Positions 15,115 through 23,872 of a stretch of DNA of 51,628 nt are shown one piece after another. Every line of letters starts with the position of its first letter. Positions within the stretch are counted from its first letter, which is position 1. The stretch covers positions 1 to 51,628 of the forward strand of contig CAKTLD010000002.1 in assembly GCA_934572445.1 (NCBI GenBank), given 5' to 3'. Below the pieces are notes generated by a model. It had not been told where the DNA came from, ran no database searches, and saw only the letters and a program-made list of their open reading frames with translations. A program made the position numbers and the translations under genes. Source of the DNA: an uncultured Oscillospiraceae bacterium (lineage in GTDB: Bacteria > Bacillota > Clostridia > Oscillospirales > Oscillospiraceae).

Positions 15115-17958
15115 ATGAAGCACAGATCACTGAGCGCGGTGCTGGCGCTGATGCTGGCGGTCAGCCTGTTTCCTGCCGCCGCGCTGGCGGAGGGGGCAGG
15201 CGGAGAGAACGGGCTTTCCATACCGAACGGTGGCGATGCAGAAGCAGCGCTTAAGCTGTATGAGGATTATGGAGACCCCAGGACGCTGACAATTGATAAG
15301 AACAGCGAAAAAAAGGACTATCGGCTTTCTGAACTGTATTACGCGGAAGGTGAAACGTTGATTGACCTTTTTGAAGACGACACAGAGAGCCTTGTGTGTG
15401 GTTATCTGCTGGATACGCCGGAAGGTCCTGCGGAGTGGACAGTTGTCGGCAAGGTCATCTATTATCCCGGCGAAAGCGGCGGCAGCAAAGAAGTGATGCT
15501 GGAAAATCTTGAATGGGATAAGCTGACATCTGGAAAGAATTATCTTCTGATGATCAAGTCCGGCGAGCGGTGGTATAAGCAAATTGTTGCCGTTACCGAT
15601 AATTCCCAGCAGGGCGGTGATGATCCCGGTACGTTCGTGGTGCAGTATGAAGGGGAAAATTACGCTGCAGGCAGTACTCTTGTGCTTTCTGCCGGTCCTG
15701 ACAATGTGGTTGCACTGATGGTGCGAACCGAGAATGGATGGAGCCTTGTTGGCGACTCGTCCTTGATTAAATTCGGAGAAGGAGTAATTACCAATATTGC
15801 CCCAGTGCATAAAGAGAATGAGGGTACTGACCAGCTGTGGCGCGTTATTATTGCTGAAGAAGCTGAAGAAGGGGCGGCCAGTTGGATTCAGTACGGCGAG
15901 GATGAGAACAACCGCGTGAATATCACAGTCCGTTCTGCTCCGCAGCCGTCTGGACAGTTGGAGGTGAACTATGACGGTTCGTTTGTGAGAGGCCTTACTC
16001 TTGGCGCAGGCACTTATGATGTTGAACTGCGCCTCTGGGACGAAGAAAACAATAAAGACTGGTGGCTTGGCGAGAAGTACACAAATTGGCTGAGCGTGGA
16101 TGAGACGATCGTAAAAAGCATTGAACAGGACCGATTCAAAGACGATGACGCCCATGATGTTTTCATGTGGAAAATCACGGTCGCTGCGCCGGAGAGCGGT
16201 AGTGCGAGCGGCTGGATTAAGTATAGTGACGGCAAGAATGAAAGTCAGGTCGATATTAAGGTGCTTGCTGCTCACGGCGATAAAGTGAGCGATGGCGACT
16301 TTATTGATGCAGAAGTTGATAACGGTGAGTTGATCATTAAAATAGACGGGGAGACCTACCGCAGTAACGTTGCAAAGATCAACTGGCCGATGGATTCAGA
16401 TAATGAATATTATCTTGCTGCGTGCGAGTGGAGGGACAAGCTGCTCGATATTTCCCCGAAAGGCCATGGTTTCCGCGGACTTATGGATGGCTCGAACAAC
16501 CACATGTACCTTTCTGCAAGAGTGTTTCAGCGTGTGGAGGGCGAGTCCGGCAGCGATGATGTAAAATACTTTCTCAATGAGAATGTTCGGGCAAAAATGA
16601 TAGAGGCTGGTTATACATTTGATATTGTGCTGCACCCTGCTGAAGGCAACGGGAATTATCCGACGAGAGAGACAGTGGAAATGACCAGCCTTTCGCCTGA
16701 GAACGGAGACATGATATTAAATTGGGAACACCTCTATTATGGTGACTCGTCAACTGCGGGCTGGTGGGTCTATGAGGCGCAGCTTGTGAATGCCGCTGAG
16801 ACTGTCGTGGCCCGAAGTTTCAGCTCCGAGAAGTTCCAAAGTATGGCATTGGAGCGAGTAACGCTGGAAGAATCCGATGTGGAAACGATAAACCGTCAGA
16901 TCGAGGATACCTTGAACCACTGTTCGGAGAATGATGATTACACCTTACCGATGGTCGAATTCATTTTGCCTGCCGGTACGATCGAGGGACGGATTATTAT
17001 TCCGAAGACGAAATGCTTCATCAGTCTTGTCGGCGCCGGTAATAATCGAGGTGTGATCTCTACCACGATCAGAGGCGGCGTCAGGCTTGATGGAGCGGAC
17101 TGCGACTTTCACTCAATCCATTTCATCGGCGCGGGAAAGGATCAGGAAACATCCAGTGACGGTTTGCCGAATGTTGCCGCATACGGTTATGGCGAGGGCA
17201 TTCCTCGCGGATGTATTCTGGAGGGCTATTACTGCGCCATCAGCAGCGAGGATTGTTCGTCGTGGGCGGCGAATCAGTCGGTTTTCCTCAACAATCATAT
17301 CGGAATTCGTATGTCGGCGCTTGGCGGCGGTAACCTCCGGATGATAGATAACTGGTTTGTCGGCAACGATACGGCGCTTTTGGTAGAAAAATCAATCGGA
17401 GCCGATGCGATGGAGTCGAGCAGCAATCGCTTTGTTAACAATAAGGTCGATCTGGAGAATAATTCCGACCAAACGGGGTGGATGTCGCAAAACTTTTTCT
17501 ACCATGATCACGATGAGAACAAGGGTTGGATGCCGGTACTTTGGAACGAGGACATTGGCAATGGAAGCTTGAATTTCTGCCGCGATGAACAGGGTAGAAT
17601 TTGCGCGGACAATTCTGCGCCGGAGTTTGAAACTACAGGGAACTACAACACCCTGCGTTCTGATGGCGACCCACAGTACCTCAATTTCCTGCCATGGTTC
17701 GATGGAAAATCCAAGACCTTTGCCTACCCGCTTGCCAGAACGCAGAGCTGTGATTCCTTCTTCTATCCCAACTGGCGCGACCCGAATCAGTGTCCGAAAT
17801 GGTGGCCGGAGGACGATCCCTACTACCCCTCCTATGTGCAGAGGGGCGTGACGATCAGCGAGAGCGAGTTGGATGGCCTGCACTTCAGCTCCTACGACAG
17901 CAGTACCGATACGGCGATCGGCACCTTTGACTTCGGTGCGGCCGGCACGGAAAATTAA
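15115..17958 (+). CDS. Large secreted protein with Ig-like repeats and beta-helix
   Basis: A 947-aa protein of unknown function. A clear signal peptide ends in ALA near residue 25, and the ATG at 15115 is chosen because AGGGAG precedes it and the signal starts there. Two related ~105-residue modules (about 172-385) end in similar strands (ASWIQYGEDENN.. and ASGWIKYSDGKN..) and resemble Ig-like/Big domains. About residues 600-830 show beta-helix features (CDFHSIHFIG, MIDNWFVGN, SSNRFVNN). No SLH domain or sortase motif is present. The stretch 15300-17600 is visibly AT-richer than its neighbours, hinting at acquired DNA. An SLH-protein gene follows after 12 nt. Confidence 0.75.
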   Translation: MKHRSLSAVLALMLAVSLFPAAALAEGAGGENGLSIPNGGDAEAALKLYEDYGDPRTLTIDKNSEKKDYRLSELYYAEGETLIDLFEDDTESLVCGYLLDTPEGPAEWTVVGKVIYYPGESGGSKEVMLENLEWDKLTSGKNYLLMIKSGERWYKQIVAVTDNSQQGGDDPGTFVVQYEGENYAAGSTLVLSAGPDNVVALMVRTENGWSLVGDSSLIKFGEGVITNIAPVHKENEGTDQLWRVIIAEEAEEGAASWIQYGEDENNRVNITVRSAPQPSGQLEVNYDGSFVRGLTLGAGTYDVELRLWDEENNKDWWLGEKYTNWLSVDETIVKSIEQDRFKDDDAHDVFMWKITVAAPESGSASGWIKYSDGKNESQVDIKVLAAHGDKVSDGDFIDAEVDNGELIIKIDGETYRSNVAKINWPMDSDNEYYLAACEWRDKLLDISPKGHGFRGLMDGSNNHMYLSARVFQRVEGESGSDDVKYFLNENVRAKMIEAGYTFDIVLHPAEGNGNYPTRETVEMTSLSPENGDMILNWEHLYYGDSSTAGWWVYEAQLVNAAETVVARSFSSEKFQSMALERVTLEESDVETINRQIEDTLNHCSENDDYTLPMVEFILPAGTIEGRIIIPKTKCFISLVGAGNNRGVISTTIRGGVRLDGADCDFHSIHFIGAGKDQETSSDGLPNVAAYGYGEGIPRGCILEGYYCAISSEDCSSWAANQSVFLNNHIGIRMSALGGGNLRMIDNWFVGNDTALLVEKSIGADAMESSSNRFVNNKVDLENNSDQTGWMSQNFFYHDHDENKGWMPVLWNEDIGNGSLNFCRDEQGRICADNSAPEFETTGNYNTLRSDGDPQYLNFLPWFDGKSKTFAYPLARTQSCDSFFYPNWRDPNQCPKWWPEDDPYYPSYVQRGVTISESELDGLHFSSYDSSTDTAIGTFDFGAAGTEN

Positions 17959-17970
17959 CGGAGGCGGCAC

Positions 17971-18864
17971 ATGAAAAAAATACTTTCCCTTCTGTTCGCG
18001 CTGGCCCTGTCGCTGGGGCTGACGACCTTCGCGCTGGCGGAGGACGAATTTGATCCCACGCTTACCGTGACGGAGTGCGGCGGCACGATGGTCGTCACAC
18101 TGGTCGATACCGAGGCAAATAACCGCATCCTTGCGGAAAGAAGACCTACGCTGACGGTCCCGTGCAGTTTCACGCGCGCAACGGTCACTGCGCCGGACGG
18201 CACGGGTGTTGACTGTACGATCGGGGATGGCAGGATCAGCTTTGTCGTTACGATGGGCGGCGCCTATAAGATCACGAGGCAGAGCGCGCCTGTGCCGCCC
18301 ACCGGCAGTGGGACGGCGGGCCCGTCCACGCCGCAGGACGGCCCCGCCGTCAGCTATCCTGACGTGAAATCGGAGAACTGGTACTATGAGGCGGTCTGCT
18401 ATGTGACGGAGGCAAAGCTTATGACCGGCACGGCACATGGCTTTGAGCCGGATGCCATGACCACCCGCGCAATGCTGTGGACGATCCTTGCCCGCATGGA
18501 CGGCGCAGATACGGACGGCGCAGACGGCGCGTGGTATGCCTCCGCACGGCGCTGGGCGATTGGGAGCGGTGTATCCGACGGGACAGATCCGAACGGCACA
18601 GTCACGCGTGAGCAGCTCGCTGTGATGCTCTATCGCTATGCGAAGGAACGCGGCTTTGTCGCTGCGGACGCGCAGGCAGACCTCAGCGCGTTTGCCGACG
18701 GTGCGTCGCTCAGCCCCTACGCTGTGGAGGCGATGCGCTGGGCGGTCGCCGTGGGCATCGTGAACGGTATGAGCGGAAGGCTCGCACCGCAGGGGGCGGC
18801 CACCCGTGCGCAGATGGCGGCGATGCTGATGCGCTATGCAGGACTCACCGTGCCGCAGGCATAA
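17971..18864 (+). CDS. SLH-domain surface protein
   Basis: A 297-aa exported protein. The signal peptide ends about residue 23 (FALA), a ~100-residue beta-rich domain follows, then a Pro/Gly/Ser linker and three S-layer homology repeats. These are YPDVKSENWYYEAV.. (about 129), the segment with WYASARRWAIGSGVSDG, and FADGASLSPYAVEAMRWA near the C-terminus. SLH repeats bind secondary cell-wall polymer, so the protein should be cell-wall attached. GGAGGCGG precedes the ATG, 12 nt after the large secreted protein, suggesting it helps present or anchor that protein (inference). A strong terminator follows. Confidence 0.88.
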   Translation: MKKILSLLFALALSLGLTTFALAEDEFDPTLTVTECGGTMVVTLVDTEANNRILAERRPTLTVPCSFTRATVTAPDGTGVDCTIGDGRISFVVTMGGAYKITRQSAPVPPTGSGTAGPSTPQDGPAVSYPDVKSENWYYEAVCYVTEAKLMTGTAHGFEPDAMTTRAMLWTILARMDGADTDGADGAWYASARRWAIGSGVSDGTDPNGTVTREQLAVMLYRYAKERGFVAADAQADLSAFADGASLSPYAVEAMRWAVAVGIVNGMSGRLAPQGAATRAQMAAMLMRYAGLTVPQA

Positions 18865-18886
18865 AGAGAAAGACGGATAAAGAGAG

Positions 18887-18919
18887 AAAAGCGGAGCAGT
18901 CGATAACTGCTCCGCTTTT
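18887..18919. terminator. Bidirectional intrinsic terminator
   Basis: AAAAGCGGAGCAG and CTGCTCCGCTTTT form a perfect stem with a 7-nt loop between the convergent SLH and GNAT genes. Confidence 0.88.
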
Positions 18920-18941
18920 ACGCACTCCTGCATCCATATCC

Positions 18942-19466
18942 TCATCGGTGCAGGGATATCCACTCCGCGCGGCTGATCCCATATATCAGCGTCTGCCCGC
19001 CCTCGCTGTCGGTAAATTCCTCCAGCAGCGTCATCCCGTTCGCACGGGCGGTGGCAGCGGAGGGAATATTTTCCCTTTTCATGCAGGAATACACCATGCC
19101 AAACGGCGTGCGGGTAAAGGCCCAGTCGCGCACAGCCCGCGCGGCCTCCGACGCAAAGCCCTGCCGCTGGTGTGCTTTTGCAATGTGATAGCCGATCTCC
19201 GGCAGGATGGTACCGCCCGCGTTCTGCATGGTGAGCCCGCAGTCGCCGATCATGCTGCCGTCCGCTTTCAGGCGGACGGCCCACAGACCGAAGCCGAACA
19301 CACGGTAGCGCTCGAGGTTCTTGCGGATCCAGTTCTGCACTCTGGCTTCGTCGAAGGTGTAGGGATAGTGCTGCATGATGTCGGAATCAGCCAGCACGGT
19401 ATAGAGCGCCTCGAAATCGTGTGCCGTCATCGCGCGCAGGAAAAGACGATCGGTTTCAAGGATCAT
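18942..19466 (-). CDS. GNAT N-acetyltransferase, RimJ/RimL-like
   Basis: A 174-aa acetyltransferase. It opens with the LETDRLFLRAMTAHDF pattern usual in the ribosomal-protein-acetyltransferase-like group. The acetyl-CoA-binding segment is HQRQGFASEAARAV, followed by FGMVYSCMKRENIPSAATARANGM. The substrate is unknown and may be a small molecule, peptide or protein. AAAGGAG precedes ATG 19466. No operon partner is apparent; the PPTase gene lies upstream on the same strand with a weak hairpin between (about 19501-19519). Confidence 0.9.
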   Translation of the reverse strand: MILETDRLFLRAMTAHDFEALYTVLADSDIMQHYPYTFDEARVQNWIRKNLERYRVFGFGLWAVRLKADGSMIGDCGLTMQNAGGTILPEIGYHIAKAHQRQGFASEAARAVRDWAFTRTPFGMVYSCMKRENIPSAATARANGMTLLEEFTDSEGGQTLIYGISRAEWISLHR

Positions 19467-19606
19467 GGTATTCTCCTTTCTGTAAAGAGGGGATCAAAAG
19501 CCGCGGGAGCGTGCTCCTGCTGGTTTATTTCGTGTGAAATATGCCTTGCGCCTTGAAATGAGACGCCCGATATGATACCATATACCAGATCGTGCCGGTG
19601 TGCCGT

Positions 19607-20179
19607 TCAGTGCGCAAAGAGCGTTTCCGCCGGAATATGGATGAGCTCTGCGTTCCCGCTGCCTTCGCAGCACAGGCTGACGCAGAAGCGATCCGGCAGG
19701 ATCATGGGCTCGCTCAGGATCAGCGTGCCGACGCGGGTGCGGAGCGCGCCGTTTTCCACCAGTTCGGGGAGGACCAGCATGTCCGCAAGGACGGACCGGT
19801 TCACCTTGATAAGGCTTTCTTTCCGCGTCCAAAGGCGATAGAAGGCGCGTACGGGATCACGCTGCGCGTGCATCCACGCCGTCTCTGCGGAGGTGAAGAA
19901 GCGGGGCGGTATGGACGGAACGGGCGCGAGTTCCTCCGCATCGATGCCGACCGGATGGTCCGCACAGGCGCAGAGGACCAGTGCCCCGGAATGGCTGGCA
20001 CTCGTGTGCGGTGTGCCATCCTGCCGCGCAAGGCGCTGAAGCGCCTCTCCCGCAAAGTGACGCATTGCGTCGGCAAGGCACAGATAGGTCTCCGGCATGA
20101 TGCGACAGCTGGCGCACCAGCGGAGGAACCCCTCGGGCTTGGCAAGCTGCCGCGTGATATCGCACCAGTATACCGTCAT
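19607..20179 (-). CDS. 4'-phosphopantetheinyl transferase, Sfp-like
   Basis: Transfers phosphopantetheine from CoA to a serine of a carrier protein. The 190-aa protein has the two family motifs, VGIDAEE (metal-binding Asp/Glu) and WTRKESLIK, with FTSAETAWM between them. ATG 20179 is preferred because GGAGGGGAGG sits about 8 nt upstream and the longer open frame crosses the promoter. It is divergent from a cluster containing an acyl carrier protein (23612-23872), which it probably activates. Sfp-type enzymes can also serve other carrier proteins, so exclusivity is not shown. Confidence 0.88.
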   Translation of the reverse strand: MTVYWCDITRQLAKPEGFLRWCASCRIMPETYLCLADAMRHFAGEALQRLARQDGTPHTSASHSGALVLCACADHPVGIDAEELAPVPSIPPRFFTSAETAWMHAQRDPVRAFYRLWTRKESLIKVNRSVLADMLVLPELVENGALRTRVGTLILSEPMILPDRFCVSLCCEGSGNAELIHIPAETLFAH

Positions 20180-20204
20180 TTGGCAGACCTCCCCTCCGGA
20201 TGTT

Positions 20205-20232
20205 ATCATATCACAAGTGATGGAATTGTAAA
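20205..20232 (-). promoter_or_regulatory. PPTase promoter with palindromic spacer
   Basis: TTTACA (20227-20232), 16 nt, TATGAT (20205-20210) on the minus strand. The spacer holds the inverted repeat ATCAC-AA-GTGAT, a possible operator. A weaker plus-strand promoter (TTATCA, 17 nt, TTGTAA) overlaps it and could drive the MBOAT operon. Confidence 0.5.
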
Positions 20233-20254
20233 TAGAAAGCATGGTCTCTTCATT

Positions 20255-21679
20255 ATGATCTTTTCCTCCTACCGATTCATTTTTCTCTTTCTGCCCGCCG
20301 TGCTGCTGGGATACCACCTGCTGCGCCGCAGCGGACGGATCACGGCTGCAAAGGGCTTTCTGGTGCTGGCCTCACTGGTATTCTACGGACTCGGCCAGCC
20401 GGAATATATTCTGACATTTACCGGCTCCATCGTGCTCAACTACCTGATCGCAGCGGCGATCGGCAGGGCGGAGGGAAGACCGGTGCTGCGCCGTCTGCTG
20501 CTGCTTGCGGCGGTGGTATGGAACATCGGGCTTCTGGTATACTTCAAATACACCAACTTCCTGCTTGAAAATATCAACTTTTTCTTCAAAACAGACCTGC
20601 CGCTGCTTTCCACGATCCTGCCCATCGGCATTTCCTTTTTTACCTTCCAGATCCTCATGTATACCGTCACGTTTTACCGTGGGGAGGCGGAACTGGTCTC
20701 GTTTCTGGATTATGCGCTGTTCATCAGCTTTTTCCCACAGCTGATTGTCGGCCCTGTGGTGAAGGAGGACGAGCTGGTCCCACAGATCAGGGGAGATGCT
20801 CTGCGCGGCTTTTCCTCTGCGGATATCTGCCGCGGTATCATGCTCTTTTCCGTGGGCTGTGCAAAAAAGATCCTGCTCGCCAACCCCATGATCGACTATG
20901 CCTCTGCATTTTACGCCGGCGATGTGAGCACGGCGACCACGGTGGAGGCTTGGATGGGTGTGCTGTGCTATACGTTTGCCTATTATTTTGACTTTTCCGG
21001 CTATATCGATATGGCGCGGGGTCTGGGTGCGTTTTTCGGCGTGCATCTGCCCATCAACTTTGATTCACCGTATAAGGCGCGGGACTTCGCCTCGTTCTGG
21101 CGGCGGTGGAATATCACCATTTCCCGCTTTTTCAATGAATACGTTTTTGACAATGTTTTTCACTTTGGCGACGGACTGTGGAAGCTGTTCTTCGCCGTGA
21201 TGCTGACCTTTGCCGTCTCCGGTGTATGGCACGGCGCGGGCTGGCACTTCATCGCCTGGGGCCTTGTCAACGGGGTGCTCGTCTGCGTCAGCAACTACCG
21301 TGCGCTCAAGATGCGCAAGCCTCTGCCCGCCGCGCTCGCCGTGGCGATGACGTTTTTCGTTTCTGTTCTGATCCGCGTGCTGTTCGACTGCACGGGCCTT
21401 ACGCAGGCGGTCCTCATCTACCGGCGGATGTTCTCCCTTACATCGTGGTCCGCACCGGCGGCGCTGCTGGAAAGCGCGCTGACGTTCGCACGCGGGAACC
21501 TGACACTGTGCCTCACGCTGGCGGTCTCTGCCGTCATCACGTTCTGCTGTCCCAACAGCAACGCGCTGGCGGAAAAGGAGCGTTTCACGCTGCGTGATGG
21601 CGTGTGGTGCGGCTTCCTGATGGCTGTCTCGCTGCTGAATATGAGCAAGGTGTCCACTTTCCTGTACTTTAATTTCTGA
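20255..21679 (+). CDS. MBOAT-family membrane O-acyltransferase (AlgI/DltB-like)
   Basis: A 474-aa polytopic membrane protein with about ten hydrophobic segments. It carries the MBOAT signature: SGYIDMARGLG, SPYKARDFASFWRRWNIT and VSGVWHGAGWHFIAWG, the last with the catalytic-type His. Relatives (AlgI, PatA, DltB) move acyl groups across the membrane for O-acylation of exported polymers; DltB takes its group from a carrier protein. Start ATG 20255 fits the family N-terminus (FSSYRFIFLFLPAVL), but no clear ribosome-binding site is seen. It is followed by an SGNH/deacetylase fusion, an ACP and an FkbH-like gene, so the acyl donor here is probably the ACP. Confidence 0.92.
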   Translation: MIFSSYRFIFLFLPAVLLGYHLLRRSGRITAAKGFLVLASLVFYGLGQPEYILTFTGSIVLNYLIAAAIGRAEGRPVLRRLLLLAAVVWNIGLLVYFKYTNFLLENINFFFKTDLPLLSTILPIGISFFTFQILMYTVTFYRGEAELVSFLDYALFISFFPQLIVGPVVKEDELVPQIRGDALRGFSSADICRGIMLFSVGCAKKILLANPMIDYASAFYAGDVSTATTVEAWMGVLCYTFAYYFDFSGYIDMARGLGAFFGVHLPINFDSPYKARDFASFWRRWNITISRFFNEYVFDNVFHFGDGLWKLFFAVMLTFAVSGVWHGAGWHFIAWGLVNGVLVCVSNYRALKMRKPLPAALAVAMTFFVSVLIRVLFDCTGLTQAVLIYRRMFSLTSWSAPAALLESALTFARGNLTLCLTLAVSAVITFCCPNSNALAEKERFTLRDGVWCGFLMAVSLLNMSKVSTFLYFNF

Positions 21680-21702
21680 TGCATCGCCGCAAGGAGCATA
21701 TC

Positions 21703-23550
21703 ATGTCAGTCAAAAAATGGATCCGGGTATTTTTCGCTTCACTGCTGGGCTTTGCTGCGCTGCTGGCGCTGTTCAACGCCGCCGTCGATCCCTTCGGCGT
21801 TTTCGGCGATCGCCTGATGCAGTGGTACGCCTACGATATGACGCAGAATCCCCGCGTGGCGAAGATCGCATGGCTCGAGCAGCACCATCAGGATTACGAT
21901 TCCTATGTGATCGGCAGCTCAAAGGCTTCGTCGCTCAGCGTGGACGCGCTGAACGCCTACACGGGGGACCGCTATTATAACATGACCTGGTACGGCGGCG
22001 ATCTGAAGGACGAGGCACAGCTTGCGCACTACCTGATCGAGCATTACGAGGTCAAGAATATCATACTGACGTTCGACCCCGAGTGTGCCAACTACTACGA
22101 CAACGGTTCGCAGTCGGACCTGAAGACCTGCATGCACAGCAAGGCCAGCGGCGATGCGGCACTCACGTTCTATGGCCGATATCTCTTCGCTAATCTGAGC
22201 TACAGCTGGGACAAGCTTATCAGCCGCGCTCGGGCGGGTATCCTGCCGGATGCCTCCTGCGTTTATGTTCCCGAGACTGGCTGCTACAATAAGATCCGGC
22301 GCGACGCTTCGCCCATCAACGATATGGCGAGCTACCTTGCTTATGAGGGGTTGAGCGGTTATGTGGCCCCCTGTACGATGGATTACATCGACGAGGCTGT
22401 CGCAGCGATCCGGGAGATCCGGCAGCTCTGTATGGACAACGATGTATCCTTTACGCTGGTGGGCGTTCCCGTTTCGGATGCGGAACTGGCCGCGTATCCC
22501 CGCGAGGAAGTAGCAGAGCTGGCTGCGCGCGTGGCGGAATTTACGGACTTTTACTGCTTTTGGGGCGGGGGCGGCGTCAACGCCGATCTGCGCTATTTCT
22601 ACGATGAGGTCCATTTCCGCAATAATGTCGGCGGTATGGTGCTGGCAACGCTTTTCGGCGATGCGTCCGTCTATGTGCCGGAGGGCTTCGGCACGCTGAC
22701 AACGACAGAAAATGCCGCCGCTGTAGTTGCGGCCGCCTACGACGGGCAGACGGACCCGGCGGCCCTCTCGGCGGATGTCGCGATCCTTATGTATCATTCC
22801 TTTACCGAGAACGCGGCGGAAGCGGACGGCACGCGCGTTCTGGTCTCCGATTTTGAGGCCCAGCTGCGCGCGCTGCGCAGCGCGGGGTATACGTCCGTCG
22901 GTTATCAGGACCTGCTCGACTTTGTATACGGCGGCGCTGCGCTGCCGGAAAAGGCCGTGCTCATCAGCATTGATGACGGGTATCAGGATAATCTTGATCT
23001 GGCGGCGCCGCTTCTTGCGGAATACGGTTTTTCCGCCAATATCGCCGTGATCGGCGTTTCTGTCGGCCATACGACCTACAAGGATACTGGCGAGCAGATC
23101 ATCCCGCACTTCACGCTTGAGGCGGCGCGCCCCTGGGTAGAACGCGGGGTCCTTACGCTCACGACGCACAGCTATGATATGCACCAGGTCGCTTCGCTCG
23201 ACGGAGAAAACTGCCGCGAGGGCGCGCTGCAGATGAGCGGCGAGCGCGCCGGGGACTACGCCGCCGCGCTGGCTCAGGATTACGCTATGGCGCAGCAGCA
23301 GCTCTCCGACGTGGTGAGCGAGCCCCTGCCCGTATACACCTATCCCTACGGCTTTTATTCCGAACTGTCGGAAATCGTGCTGCATGAGTCGGGTGCGCGG
23401 GTCACGGTGACGATCGACTATGGCGCAAATCAGCTGCTCAAGGGCGCGCCGCAGTCGCTCTATCGGCTTCGCCGCGTCAATGTGGAGGGCGGACTGGAGG
23501 CGGGCGAGCTGATCGAGCGGGTCGGCAACGCCATACAGGCTCTGTACTGA
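21703..23550 (+). CDS. SGNH (AlgX/DltD-like) and polysaccharide deacetylase fusion
   Basis: A 615-aa membrane-anchored protein with one N-terminal segment (about residues 8-27) and an extracytoplasmic remainder. Residues ~30-325 resemble the SGNH acyltransferase/esterase partners of MBOAT proteins, with GSSKAS (Ser72/73) and a C-terminal DEVHF (Asp301, His304). Residues ~355-615 form a NodB-type polysaccharide deacetylase like IcaB/PgaB: MYH (363-365), SIDDGY (Asp424-Asp425), HSYDMH (His489, His494) and YPYG. All metal and catalytic positions look intact. AAGGAG precedes ATG 21703, 23 nt after the MBOAT gene. Fusing an acyl-transfer-type and a deacetylase domain is unusual and suggests removal of N-acetyl groups coupled to O-acylation of the same glycan (inference). 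Confidence 0.85.
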   Translation: MSVKKWIRVFFASLLGFAALLALFNAAVDPFGVFGDRLMQWYAYDMTQNPRVAKIAWLEQHHQDYDSYVIGSSKASSLSVDALNAYTGDRYYNMTWYGGDLKDEAQLAHYLIEHYEVKNIILTFDPECANYYDNGSQSDLKTCMHSKASGDAALTFYGRYLFANLSYSWDKLISRARAGILPDASCVYVPETGCYNKIRRDASPINDMASYLAYEGLSGYVAPCTMDYIDEAVAAIREIRQLCMDNDVSFTLVGVPVSDAELAAYPREEVAELAARVAEFTDFYCFWGGGGVNADLRYFYDEVHFRNNVGGMVLATLFGDASVYVPEGFGTLTTTENAAAVVAAAYDGQTDPAALSADVAILMYHSFTENAAEADGTRVLVSDFEAQLRALRSAGYTSVGYQDLLDFVYGGAALPEKAVLISIDDGYQDNLDLAAPLLAEYGFSANIAVIGVSVGHTTYKDTGEQIIPHFTLEAARPWVERGVLTLTTHSYDMHQVASLDGENCREGALQMSGERAGDYAAALAQDYAMAQQQLSDVVSEPLPVYTYPYGFYSELSEIVLHESGARVTVTIDYGANQLLKGAPQSLYRLRRVNVEGGLEAGELIERVGNAIQALY

Positions 23551-23611
23551 CGACAATACCGGCCGTTTCCGACCGGCGTGATCCAAACTTTTAAAAACAG
23601 GAGGCAGCTTT

Positions 23612-23872
23612 ATGGAACTTCAGGAGATCAAAGAAAAAATCTATGGTTTTCTCGCGCAGCTCAAGCCCGCGGACGGCCTTGCATACGACACGGAGCTGTT
23701 CAAGAGCAAGTACATCACCTCGCTCTTTGCACTGCAGATCGTAATGTTCATTGAAAAGGAATTTAAGATTAAGCTCGGGCGCAAGGACATCAGTGAGAAG
23801 AACTTCCACACCATCAACGCTATGGCGGAGTTGGTTGCGGCGCATCTGAACGGAGGAGGCGGAAAGAAATGA
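23612..23872 (+). CDS. Acyl carrier protein
   Basis: An 86-aa, acidic helical carrier protein. The phosphopantetheine serine is Ser37 in YITSLFALQIV; the usual Asp before Ser is Thr36, as seen in some FkbH-associated carrier proteins. AGGAGGC precedes the ATG. The stop overlaps the FkbH-like start (ATGA), implying stoichiometric coupled translation. It is not near fatty-acid synthesis genes, and a PPTase gene is in the same cluster. It likely carries the acyl unit made by the FkbH-like enzyme. Confidence 0.88.
   Translation: MELQEIKEKIYGFLAQLKPADGLAYDTELFKSKYITSLFALQIVMFIEKEFKIKLGRKDISEKNFHTINAMAELVAAHLNGGGGKK

Noticed and set aside
17392..19284. 630-codon minus-strand frame across the secreted-protein and SLH genes
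   Set aside because: Overlaps three well-supported genes, has low-complexity Arg/Ala/His content and no ribosome-binding site; a shadow frame.
21919..23586. 555-codon minus-strand frame opposite the SGNH/deacetylase gene
   Set aside because: Conflicts with a protein holding intact catalytic motifs; Arg/His-rich composition typical of antisense frames.
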